From Tistrella bauzanensis (GTDB taxonomy: Bacteria; Pseudomonadota; Alphaproteobacteria; Tistrellales; Tistrellaceae): a DNA stretch of 64,000 bases. The stretch is from the NCBI RefSeq assembly GCF_014636235.1, contig NZ_BMDZ01000001.1, positions 124,001 through 188,000 on the forward strand, in the 5' to 3' direction. The notes beneath the pieces were generated by a model that saw only the letters and a list, made by a program, of their open reading frames with translations, searched no databases and was not told where the DNA came from. Position 1 is the stretch's first letter. Each line of letters opens with the position of its first letter. Both the position numbers and the translations under genes were made by a program. Positions 27,975-35,807 of this stretch are shown piece by piece.

Positions 27975-29509
27975 TTTGCCGGTCGCTGATCCACCGGTCG
28001 CTGATCCACCGGTCGGTGGCATCACTGCTGGTCGGTGCGACACTCGCACTTGCCACCATTCCGGCGGCACAGGCGGAGACGGTGACGCTGCGCTTCGTGC
28101 AGACCAACGACATCGACCGCATGGAGGATAAGGACGGGCAGGGTGGTTTCGCCCGCCTGAAAACGGTGCTGGATCGGGTTCGGGCAGAAGGGCCGGCCTT
28201 CTTCATCCATGCCGGCGACACCATTTCGCCGTCGCTGCTCTCAGGCATCGACCAGGGCCGGCACATCATCGAGATCCTGAACCGGATGCCGCCGGATGTG
28301 ATGGTGCCGGGCAATCACGAGTTTGATTTCGGCGCCGATGTCTTTCGCGCGCGCATGGCCGAGGCCCGCTTCGACGTGGTGGCATCGAATGTCCGCGAGG
28401 CCGATGGCAGCCAGCCGGCGCATACCATGGACCACAAGATCGTTGAGGTCGACGGCATCCGGGTCGGTTTCTATGGCCTGACCACGGAAACCACGCGGGT
28501 TCTGGCCAAGCGCAGCCCGATCAGCTTTGCATCCAGCCTCGACACCGGCCGGGCGCGGGCGCGGGCCCTGCGTGAGATGGGGGCCGATTTCGTGGTCGCG
28601 GTGGCCCATACCCCGATCGATATCGACATGCGGCTGGTGCGTGATGGCGGGACCGATCTGATCCTGTCGGGCCATGACGAACATCTGCTGGTGTTCCACG
28701 ATGGCCGGGTGGCGCTGGCCGAGGCGCAGTCGCAGGCCGATCATGTGGTCATCACCCGCATCGACATCGACAAGACTGTGACCGGCAGGGGCGCGGGCGT
28801 CACGTGGCAGCCGCGATTTGAAATCGTCAACACGGCCGGCATTGCCCCCGATCCTGAGATCGCGGCGCTGGTGCGGTCTTATACCGACCGGCTGGGGCAT
28901 GAATTGTCGGCGGTGATCGGCCGGACCGACACCCGCCTCGACACCCGCCGGGCGGCCGTGCGGGGTGGCGAGGCCGCCTTCGGCAATCTGATAACCGATG
29001 CGATGCGGGCGGCGGTTGGCGCCGATGTGGCATTGATCAATGGTGGCGGCATCCGTGCCGACCGGATCTATGAACCCGGCACGGCGATGACCCGCGCCGA
29101 CATCCTGGCGGAGCTGCCGTTCGGCAACCGCACCCTGAAGGTCGAGGTGACCGGCGCCGAACTGAAGGCGGCGCTGGAGAACGGCCTGTCGGGCATCGAG
29201 GATCTGGCCGGCCGTTTCCCGCAGGTCTCGGGTCTGACCGCGCGGATCGATCCGCGTGAAGCGGTCGGCATGCGGGTGCTGGACCTGGCGGTGGGCGGCG
29301 AGGCGGTCGAGCCCACGCGCATCTATACCCTGGCCACCAGCGATTACCTGGCGGCGGGTGGCGACGGCTATGCCGTGCTGACGGCGGCAGAACCGGTGAT
29401 CAACCCATCCGATGCCCAACTGACCGCCAATCAGGTGATCGACCATATCGCGGCGGCGGGCACGATTGCCCCCGCGGTGGAGGGGCGCCTGACCGTTTCG
29501 GCGCCCTGA
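27965..29509 (+). CDS. Exported 5'-nucleotidase/metallophosphatase-like protein
   Basis: A 514-residue two-domain enzyme with a signal peptide (cleavage near 'AAQA'). The N-terminal calcineurin-like domain shows TNDID (48-51 region), HAGDTISPS, VPGNHEFD (115-121) and SGHDEH. The C-terminal 5'-nucleotidase domain shows GNLITDAMR, NGGGIRAD and SDYLAAGGDG. In UshA-type enzymes the first motif is TND-x-H; here the His is Asp (Asp51), an unusual metal-ligand change. It probably hydrolyses nucleotides or related phosphoesters in the periplasm. It overlaps the pentapeptide gene upstream. The start could lie a few codons later because the n-region carries a 15-bp tandem repeat. Confidence 0.85.
   Translation: MPLICRSLIHRSLIHRSVASLLVGATLALATIPAAQAETVTLRFVQTNDIDRMEDKDGQGGFARLKTVLDRVRAEGPAFFIHAGDTISPSLLSGIDQGRHIIEILNRMPPDVMVPGNHEFDFGADVFRARMAEARFDVVASNVREADGSQPAHTMDHKIVEVDGIRVGFYGLTTETTRVLAKRSPISFASSLDTGRARARALREMGADFVVAVAHTPIDIDMRLVRDGGTDLILSGHDEHLLVFHDGRVALAEAQSQADHVVITRIDIDKTVTGRGAGVTWQPRFEIVNTAGIAPDPEIAALVRSYTDRLGHELSAVIGRTDTRLDTRRAAVRGGEAAFGNLITDAMRAAVGADVALINGGGIRADRIYEPGTAMTRADILAELPFGNRTLKVEVTGAELKAALENGLSGIEDLAGRFPQVSGLTARIDPREAVGMRVLDLAVGGEAVEPTRIYTLATSDYLAAGGDGYAVLTAAEPVINPSDAQLTANQVIDHIAAAGTIAPAVEGRLTVSAP
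27981..28010 (+). repeat. 15-bp tandem repeat in a signal-peptide coding region
   Basis: GGTCGCTGATCCACC is repeated exactly twice (27981-27995 and 27996-28010), and a partial third copy GGTCGGTGG follows. It encodes RSLIH-RSLIH-RS in the n-region of the 5'-nucleotidase-like protein, so copy number changes would stay in frame. Confidence 0.9.
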
Positions 29510-29558
29510 CGGCCGCGCTGCCGCCGACCCACCCGCCTTTCGCGTGGAGATGACGACG

Positions 29559-30125
29559 ATGCCCGATATCATTGCCCGCTGGGAAAGCCAGTGCGGCACC
29601 GGCCTTGAACATCTGGTGCTGAAATTGCGGCCCGAGGGCGCCACCGCCGAAAGCGTGGTCATCGGCACCGCCGATGACCCGGTCGCTGTGCGCTATCGCA
29701 TGGTGATCGATGCCGGCTGGCGGGTACAGGAACTGCGCGCGGAAGCCGTGGGTACCAATCGCCGGCTGCATCTGCTGTCGGACGGGGCAGGGCATTGGCG
29801 CGATGGCGACGACCGGCCGCTGCCCCATCTGGACGGTGCCATCGACATCGATCTGTCGATCAGTCCGTTCACCAACACGCTGCCGATCCGGCGGCTGGCG
29901 GCGGCGGCCGACGGCCCCGATCCGGCCTTAGGCATCGACATCGTCACCGCCTATGTCAGCGTGCCCGACCTGGATGTGATGGCCGATCCGCAGCGCTATA
30001 CCCGCATCGATGCCGGCGGTGTCTGGCTGTATCAGTCGCGCGACAGCGATTTCCGGCGCGAGATCAAGGTCGATGGTCACGGGCTGGTGGTCGACTATCC
30101 GGGGCTGTTCCGTCGCGTGCTCTGA
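29559..30125 (+). CDS. Putative glycolipid-binding domain protein (DUF1089 type)
   Basis: A 188-residue cytoplasmic protein resembling the 'putative glycolipid-binding' family: opening ARWES...GLEHLVL, central 'DGAIDIDLSISPFTNTLPIRRL', and closing RYTRIDAGGVWLY. Its role is not established in any organism I know of. GGAG at 29546-29549 lies 9 bases before ATG 29559, which is why I prefer it over GTG 29544 or ATG 29550. A 26-base gap separates it from the dehydratase gene. Confidence 0.7.
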   Translation: MPDIIARWESQCGTGLEHLVLKLRPEGATAESVVIGTADDPVAVRYRMVIDAGWRVQELRAEAVGTNRRLHLLSDGAGHWRDGDDRPLPHLDGAIDIDLSISPFTNTLPIRRLAAAADGPDPALGIDIVTAYVSVPDLDVMADPQRYTRIDAGGVWLYQSRDSDFRREIKVDGHGLVVDYPGLFRRVL

Positions 30126-30151
30126 ACCTGCATGAAAATAGGTCCACGCCC

Positions 30152-31882
30152 ATGACCGACGACATCGACCGCGTGGCACCGCAGGGGCTCGCCCGCGGCC
30201 TGACCAATTATGGCGACCGCGATTTCGCGCGCTATCTGCGCCTGTCGATGGCCCGGGCCATGGGCCATTCGTCCGCCTTGCTGAACAAGCCGGTGGTGGG
30301 CATCGCCTCGACCTATAGCGAGTTCAACAACTGCCATCGCGGCGTGCCGGAACTGGTGACGGCGGTGAAGCGCGGCGTGCTGGCGGCAGGCGGCCTGCCG
30401 CTGGAATTCCCCACCATCTCGCTGGGCGAGGTGTTCCTCAACCCCACCAGCCTGTTCTTCCGCAATCTGATGGCGATGGACACCGAAGAGATGATCCGCG
30501 CCCAGCCGATGGATGCGGTGGTTCTGGTCGGCGGCTGCGACAAGACCGTGCCGGCCCAGTTGATGGGCGCGGTGTCGGCGGGATTGCCCACCGTGCAGGT
30601 GGTGACCGGGCCGATGATGACCGGCCGCTGGCGGGGGGAACGGCTGGGCGCCTGCACCGATTGCCGGCGGTTCTGGGCAAAATTCCGCGCGGGCGAGATC
30701 GATGGCGACACCATCGCCGAGGTCGAGGGCAACCTCGCCACCACCGCCGGCACCTGTGCGGTGATGGGAACCGCCAGCACCATGGCCGCGATCGCCGAGG
30801 CACTGGGCATCATCCTGCCCGGCACCGCCGCGATCCCCGCCGTGCATGCCGACCGCATCCGTGCGGCCGAGGCATCGGGTACGGCGGCCATGGCGCTGAT
30901 CCGCCAGGGCATCACCATCCGCGATATCATCACCCCCGGGTCGGTGGAAAACGCGCTGCGCGTGCTGCTGGCGATCGGCGGCTCGACCAATGCCATCATT
31001 CACCTGACCGCCATTGCCGGGCGCGCCGGCATCGACATCGATCTGCATCGGCTCAACCAGTTGTCGGATGCCACGCCGGTTCTGGTCGATCTGAAGCCGA
31101 CCGGGCCGTTCTATATGGAAGACCTGCATGCGGCTGGCGGCATCGGCGCGGTGCTGCGCGAACTGGCGCCGATGCTGAACCTCGACTGCCTGACGGTTTC
31201 GGGGGAAACGCTGGGCGAACGCCTGGCCGTGCCGGCACCCTATGTCGACCGGGCGGTGGTGCGGGCAAGAGCCGCCCCCTTGCAGCCGGAAGGCGGGCTG
31301 GTCGCCCTGTTCGGCTCGCTGGCCCCGCGCGGCGCGATCCTGAAGCGCGCGGCCGCCGACCCGGCCCTGTTCGAGCGCGAGGGCAGGGCGGTGGTGTTCA
31401 CGTCGCTTGAAGACCTCGCCGCCCGCATCGACGACCCCGATCTCGACGTCGCGGCCGATGATTTCCTGGTGCTTCAAAACGCCGGACCGCTGAGCCCGTC
31501 GGGCATGCCGGAAGCCGGCTATCTGCCGATTCCGAAGAAGCTTGCCCAGGCCGGGGTGAAAGACATGGTCCGGATCTCGGATGCCCGGATGAGCGGCACC
31601 GCCTATGGCACGATCGTGCTGCATGTGGCCCCGGATGCGGCCTCCGGCGGTCCGCTCGCGCTGGTCAGGACCGGAGACCGCATCCGACTGTCGGTGAGCG
31701 ACCGCCGCATCGACCTTCTGGTCGACGATGCCGAGCTGGCGCATCGCCGGGCCGCGACCGTGCCGACTGCGATCACCCCGGCGCGCGGCTATGCCCGGCT
31801 CTATGCGCAGGAGGTGTTGCAGGCCGATCAGGGCTGTGACTTCGATTTCCTGAGGGCGGAGCCGTCCAGACCCGCGCCATAG
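30152..31882 (+). CDS. IlvD/Edd-family dehydratase (sugar-acid type)
   Basis: A 576-residue [2Fe-2S] dehydratase. Visible hallmarks are NNCH, GGCDKTVPA, AGTCAVMGTAS and DARMSGTAYG. 'GACTDCRRFW' is the wording I associate with the arabinonate/xylonate/galactonate dehydratase branch rather than with IlvD of valine synthesis. It would convert a sugar acid or dihydroxy acid to a 2-keto-3-deoxy product. AGG at 30140-30142 precedes ATG 30152. It is the last plus-strand gene before hutC; no sugar-acid transporter or aldolase is next to it, so its pathway is not evident. Confidence 0.88.
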   Translation: MTDDIDRVAPQGLARGLTNYGDRDFARYLRLSMARAMGHSSALLNKPVVGIASTYSEFNNCHRGVPELVTAVKRGVLAAGGLPLEFPTISLGEVFLNPTSLFFRNLMAMDTEEMIRAQPMDAVVLVGGCDKTVPAQLMGAVSAGLPTVQVVTGPMMTGRWRGERLGACTDCRRFWAKFRAGEIDGDTIAEVEGNLATTAGTCAVMGTASTMAAIAEALGIILPGTAAIPAVHADRIRAAEASGTAAMALIRQGITIRDIITPGSVENALRVLLAIGGSTNAIIHLTAIAGRAGIDIDLHRLNQLSDATPVLVDLKPTGPFYMEDLHAAGGIGAVLRELAPMLNLDCLTVSGETLGERLAVPAPYVDRAVVRARAAPLQPEGGLVALFGSLAPRGAILKRAAADPALFEREGRAVVFTSLEDLAARIDDPDLDVAADDFLVLQNAGPLSPSGMPEAGYLPIPKKLAQAGVKDMVRISDARMSGTAYGTIVLHVAPDAASGGPLALVRTGDRIRLSVSDRRIDLLVDDAELAHRRAATVPTAITPARGYARLYAQEVLQADQGCDFDFLRAEPSRPAP

Positions 31883-31950
31883 CGGGCCTGGATCGCGAAC
31901 CCGGGCGGCTGAATTTGGTTGTATAGGGAACATGGCCCGTGATCAGGGCG

Positions 31951-32724
31951 TCAATACGCGCTTTCCAGCCGATAACGGGTGCCCGGATAGAGCAGGCGGA
32001 CTGATGTCACGACCCTGGCCTCGGCGCGCTGGGCCACCGACCATGTCCGCCGCCGGACCATCAGGCAGGGCTCGGTGCGGGCGATCGACAGCAGCCGGCA
32101 TTCCCATGCCTTCGGCAGAATAGCCTCGACCGACTGTTCGGTGCGCGCGATCGGCGCCAGTGCCGTCAGATAGGCATTGGGCGTGGTGCCGTGGAAATCC
32201 TGCGCCAGATAATCGGGCGCCACGGCCGGATTGACGAACCGGTCCTCGATCTGGATCGGCACATCGTCCTCGCGGTGCACGATCACGGTGTGGAAGACCT
32301 GCGCGCCCATCGCCACCTCCAGCGCATCGGCCAGTTCAGGGCCGCAATTTTCGGCCTGGCTCAAGGTGATGACGGCGGTGTGGACGGCGCCGCGCTCGGC
32401 AATCTCGTCGGCAATGTTGCGCACGCCCAGAAATGGCGCGCTGCGCTTGGCGGGCGCTACGAACGAGCCCTTACCCTGGATTCTCAGGATCACGCCTTCG
32501 GTCGCCAGTTCGCGCAGCGCCCGGTTGGCGGTCATCCGGCTGACGCCCAGCGCCTCGACCAGTTCGTTTTCCGACGGCACCCGGTGATTGGCCGGCCAGT
32601 CGCCGGCCTCGATCCGCGCCTTGATCCGGGCCTTCAGTTGTTCATACAGCGGCAGGTCGCGCAGCCCGTCCGGCCCCGTGGGGGTCGGGGTGGTCGCCTC
32701 GATCGGCATGGCGATATCGGTCAT
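31951..32724 (-). CDS. hutC: Histidine utilisation repressor HutC (GntR family)
   Basis: GntR/HutC-type repressor of 257 residues. The N-terminal winged helix-turn-helix (LYEQLKARIKARIEAGDW...PSENELVEALGVSRMTANRAL, quoted in part) is followed by a UTRA effector domain, which in HutC proteins senses urocanate ('FVNPAVAPDYL' and 'RRTWS' segments). It diverges from the hutXWV-hutH-hutU-hutD genes, and a near-palindromic TTGCATATACAA operator lies between them. ATG 32724 is preferred; ATG 32748 lacks a ribosome site. Family identity is firm and the hut role comes from the neighbours. Confidence 0.9.
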   Translation of the reverse strand: MTDIAMPIEATTPTPTGPDGLRDLPLYEQLKARIKARIEAGDWPANHRVPSENELVEALGVSRMTANRALRELATEGVILRIQGKGSFVAPAKRSAPFLGVRNIADEIAERGAVHTAVITLSQAENCGPELADALEVAMGAQVFHTVIVHREDDVPIQIEDRFVNPAVAPDYLAQDFHGTTPNAYLTALAPIARTEQSVEAILPKAWECRLLSIARTEPCLMVRRRTWSVAQRAEARVVTSVRLLYPGTRYRLESAY

Positions 32725-32808
32725 CGGGGCTGCCTGTCTGGTGTGCATGGGGGAGGTTGCATGTTTTTCGACCATACCGTATTGCGCCGGTTCGGGAAAT
32801 GGGTCATC

Positions 32809-32820
32809 TTGCATATACAA
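32809..32820. promoter_or_regulatory. Probable HutC operator
   Basis: TTGCATATACAA differs by one base from the perfect palindrome TTGTATATACAA, the core known for HutC sites. It lies in the hutC-hutX divergent region, 85 bases from hutC and 170 from hutX, where it could repress both directions until urocanate accumulates. Confidence 0.65.
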
Positions 32821-32922
32821 CTTGTCTGGCCGCATCGGGGGGATGACCCGAGCGGCCCGGACCAGATCGCACCGTGCGGCCCTGGGGAGAACAACGGGCA
32901 GGGCGGCGCCGCGATCACTAAA

Positions 32923-32958
32923 AATCCTGCCCAGAATCCTGCCCAAAATCCTGACCGG
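32923..32958 (+). repeat. 12-bp tandem repeat in the hutX leader
   Basis: Three successive copies of AATCCTGCCCAG (copies two and three diverge slightly: AATCCTGCCCAA, AATCCTGACCGG) end about 30 bases before the hutX start codon. Their function is unknown. Confidence 0.75.
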
Positions 32959-32988
32959 GTCTGCCACAAAAGGGAACGCAAGGTGTCC

Positions 32989-34020
32989 ATGTCCACGCTC
33001 AAGCTCGCGCTTGCCGCCAGTGCCGCCATTTTCGCCGCCTCGACCGGGGCCGCGCAGGCGGAAACCTATTGCGGTGATGGCAAGACCGTCACCTTCGCCG
33101 GTATCGACTGGGAAAGCGGCGCCTTCATCACCGAGGTGATGAAGACCATTCTGTCCGAAGGTTATGACTGCAAGGTCGACTCGATCCCCGGCAATTCGGT
33201 GACGCTGGAGCAGGCGACCGCCAATAACGACGTCCAGATCTTCGCCGAGGAGTGGATCGGCCGCAGCGATGTCTGGAACAATGCCGCCGATGCCGGCCAG
33301 GTGGTCTCGGTCGGCAAGACCTTCGTCGGCGCCAGTGAGGGCTGGTATGTGCCGGCCTATGTGATCAAGGGTGATTCCGAACGCGGCGTCGAGCCGATGG
33401 CGCCGGATCTGAAGAGCGTGTCGCAGCTCACCGATCCGGCGATCGTGAAACTGTTCACCGATCCGGAAGAGCCGTCGAAGGGCCGGTTCCTGAACTGCCC
33501 CTCGGGCTGGACCTGCGAGGGCGTGAACACCGCCAAGCTTCAGGCCTACAAGCTGACCGACGCCTATGTGAACTTCCGTCCCGGCACCGGCACGGCGCTG
33601 GATGCGGCGATCGCCTCGGCCTATCTTCAGCGCGAACCGGCCCTGTTCTATTACTGGACGCCGACCGCGATCATGGGCAAATACGACCTGATCAAGCTGG
33701 ACGAGCCGGCCTATGACGAGGCCTGCTGGACGGAACTCACCAGTTCGACCGGCAGCCGTGAGCGTGGCTGCGCCTTCCCGGCGGTCGAGGTGGCCTATGG
33801 CCTGAATGCCCAGTTCGCCAAGGATGCGCCCGAGATCGTGGCGATGCTGGAGAAGGCCACCTTCCCGCTGGCCGAGGTCAATGCCAGCCTGGCCTATATG
33901 GTCGACGAGAAGGCCGAGGCGGCGGATGCCGCGAAGCATTTCCTGGCCACAAAGGGTGATGTCTGGGGCGGCTGGGTCTCGGCCGAGACCAAGGCGAAGA
34001 TCGACGCCGCGGTGAAGTAA
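32989..34020 (+). CDS. hutX: Histidine-type ABC transporter substrate-binding protein HutX
   Basis: A 343-residue periplasmic binding protein of the ProX/OpuAC glycine-betaine type, with a signal peptide cleaved after about residue 24 (GAAQA-ET). The family's opening 'VTFAGIDWESGAF' and the 'WTPTAIMGKYDL' segment are present. In rhizobia and other alphaproteobacteria, ProX-like proteins encoded with hut genes bind histidine, sometimes also proline or betaine. AAGG at 32980-32983 sets the start at ATG 32989. First gene of the hutXWV-hutH run. Confidence 0.85.
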   Translation: MSTLKLALAASAAIFAASTGAAQAETYCGDGKTVTFAGIDWESGAFITEVMKTILSEGYDCKVDSIPGNSVTLEQATANNDVQIFAEEWIGRSDVWNNAADAGQVVSVGKTFVGASEGWYVPAYVIKGDSERGVEPMAPDLKSVSQLTDPAIVKLFTDPEEPSKGRFLNCPSGWTCEGVNTAKLQAYKLTDAYVNFRPGTGTALDAAIASAYLQREPALFYYWTPTAIMGKYDLIKLDEPAYDEACWTELTSSTGSRERGCAFPAVEVAYGLNAQFAKDAPEIVAMLEKATFPLAEVNASLAYMVDEKAEAADAAKHFLATKGDVWGGWVSAETKAKIDAAVK

Positions 34021-34135
34021 CCGGCCCGCGCGGCCCGGCCGGTTTCTTCGCCCGGCCTTTTCCCAATGTGCCCCGCCGCCGGGTTGTCGGCGGCGGGGGC
34101 GTCCTCCGCTTCACCCGCGGCAAGGAAGCGACCCC

Positions 34136-34993
34136 ATGTTCCCAGACTCCCTGCATGTGTCCATTCGCGGGCCGATCAACGATTTCGTCCGGATGCTGGT
34201 GATCGACTATGGCTTTGTGTTCAAGGCCATCTCGACCGTCATCCTTCAGGGCATCCTGTTCATCGAACAGATCCTGCGCGGCCTGCCCTGGTGGGCGGTG
34301 TTTCTGATTTTCATCGCACTCGCCTGGCAGGCGACCCGCCGGATCGGCCTGACGGCGATGGTGGCGGTGCTGCTGTTCGCGGTGGGGATGCTGGGCCTGT
34401 GGGATCTGACCATGCAGACCCTGGCGCTGATGCTGATGGCGACCCTGGTCTCGGTGGTGATCGGCGTGCCCATGGGCATCTGGGTGGCCAAAAGCCGGAT
34501 CGTGCGCGGCGTCACGCTGCCGGTGCTCGACGTGATGCAGACCATGCCCAGCTTCGTCTATCTGATCCCGGCGATCATGCTGTTCGGTCTGGGCAAGGTG
34601 CCGGCGGTGCTGGCGACCATCGTCTATGCCGTGCCGCCGCTGATCCGGCTGACCGATCTGGGCATTCGTCAGGTCGATGGCGAGGTGGTCGAGGCGGCAC
34701 AGGCCTTTGGTGGCAGCCCGCGCCAGATCCTGTTCGGCGTGGAACTGCCGCTGGCGGCGCCCACCATCATGGCCGGGCTGAACCAGACCATCATGATGGC
34801 GCTGTCGATGGTGGTGGTGGCGTCGATGATCGGCGCCCGCGGCCTGGGCGAGCAGGTGCTGAACGGCATCCAGACGCTCGACGTCGGCAAGGGGCTGGAG
34901 GCGGGCCTCGGTATCGTCATTCTGGCGATCGTGCTCGACCGCATCACCCAGGGCTTCGGCCGGCCGCGCGGGGAGGACCGGACACATGGCTGA
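34136..34993 (+). CDS. hutW: Histidine-type ABC transporter permease HutW
   Basis: A 285-residue ProW/OpuAB-type membrane subunit with about six transmembrane helices. The permease loop EAAQAFGGSPRQILFGVELP (residues about 185-204), which contacts the ATPase, is intact. It ends 8 bases inside hutV, so the two are translationally coupled. Confidence 0.9.
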   Translation: MFPDSLHVSIRGPINDFVRMLVIDYGFVFKAISTVILQGILFIEQILRGLPWWAVFLIFIALAWQATRRIGLTAMVAVLLFAVGMLGLWDLTMQTLALMLMATLVSVVIGVPMGIWVAKSRIVRGVTLPVLDVMQTMPSFVYLIPAIMLFGLGKVPAVLATIVYAVPPLIRLTDLGIRQVDGEVVEAAQAFGGSPRQILFGVELPLAAPTIMAGLNQTIMMALSMVVVASMIGARGLGEQVLNGIQTLDVGKGLEAGLGIVILAIVLDRITQGFGRPRGEDRTHG

Positions 34994-35807
34994 GATCGGC
35001 ATCGCCAATGTCTACAAGATCTTCGGCCGCGACACCGCCACTGCCCTCAAGCTGGCGCGCGAGGGCCTGGACAAGGCGGAGATCCTGGCCCGCACCGGGT
35101 GCAGCGTCGGCCTCGACGATGTCAGCCTGACCATCGGCGCCGGGCGGATCTTCGTGATCATGGGCCTGTCCGGGTCCGGCAAGTCGACGCTTGTCCGCCA
35201 CATCAACCGGCTGATCGAGCCGACCGCCGGCGCCGTCAGCTTCGACGGTCAGGACATCCTGGCGCTGGGCCCCAAGGCCCTGCGCGACTTCCGCACCCAC
35301 CGGGTCAGCATGGTGTTTCAGAGCTTCGGCCTGATGCCACATCGCACCGTGTTGCAGAACGCGGTCTATGGCCAGCGGGTTCGCGGGCTTTCAGCCGCAG
35401 AGGCGCGGCCGATCGGCATGCGGTGGATCGAGGCCGTGGGCCTGCTGGGCTATGAAGACAAATACCCGCACCAGTTGTCGGGCGGTATGAAGCAGCGCGT
35501 CGGGCTGGCCCGGGCCCTGGCCGCCGATACCGATGTGATCCTGATGGACGAGGCGTTCTCGGCGCTCGACCCGCTGATCCGCGCCGATATGCAGGACCAA
35601 CTGCTTCAGCTTCAGCAGACCCTGTCCAAGACCATCGTCTTCATCACCCACGATCTCGACGAGGCGCTGCGCATCGGATCGGAGATCGCCATCCTGAAGG
35701 ATGGCCGGCTGGTCCAGGTCGGCACGCCCGACGAGATCCTGACCAGCCCCGCCAATGATTATGTGGCCCGCTTCGTCCAGCGCCGGGCCGGAGGCGTCCA
35801 TGACTGA
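34986..35807 (+). CDS. hutV: Histidine-type ABC transporter ATPase HutV
   Basis: A 273-residue ATPase of the ProV group. It shows the group's N-terminal extension (TALKLAREGLDKAEILARTG), Walker A GLSGSGKST (60-68), signature LSGGMKQRVGLARAL, Walker B VILMDEAFSALDP and H-loop FITHDLDEA. The two C-terminal CBS domains of true ProV are absent, as is usual for HutV. It overlaps hutW upstream and the hutH-like gene downstream by 8 bases each. Confidence 0.92.
   Translation: MAEIGIANVYKIFGRDTATALKLAREGLDKAEILARTGCSVGLDDVSLTIGAGRIFVIMGLSGSGKSTLVRHINRLIEPTAGAVSFDGQDILALGPKALRDFRTHRVSMVFQSFGLMPHRTVLQNAVYGQRVRGLSAAEARPIGMRWIEAVGLLGYEDKYPHQLSGGMKQRVGLARALAADTDVILMDEAFSALDPLIRADMQDQLLQLQQTLSKTIVFITHDLDEALRIGSEIAILKDGRLVQVGTPDEILTSPANDYVARFVQRRAGGVHD

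Noticed and set aside
29795..30151. Extension of the IlvD/Edd dehydratase frame upstream of ATG 30152
   Set aside because: It would overlap the glycolipid-binding-like gene in another frame, and the family start lies at 'MTDDIDRVAPQGLARG'.
32725..33939. Extension of the hutC frame upstream, antisense to hutX
   Set aside because: The extension is antisense to hutX, which has a clear signal peptide and family match; GntR proteins begin close to their HTH.
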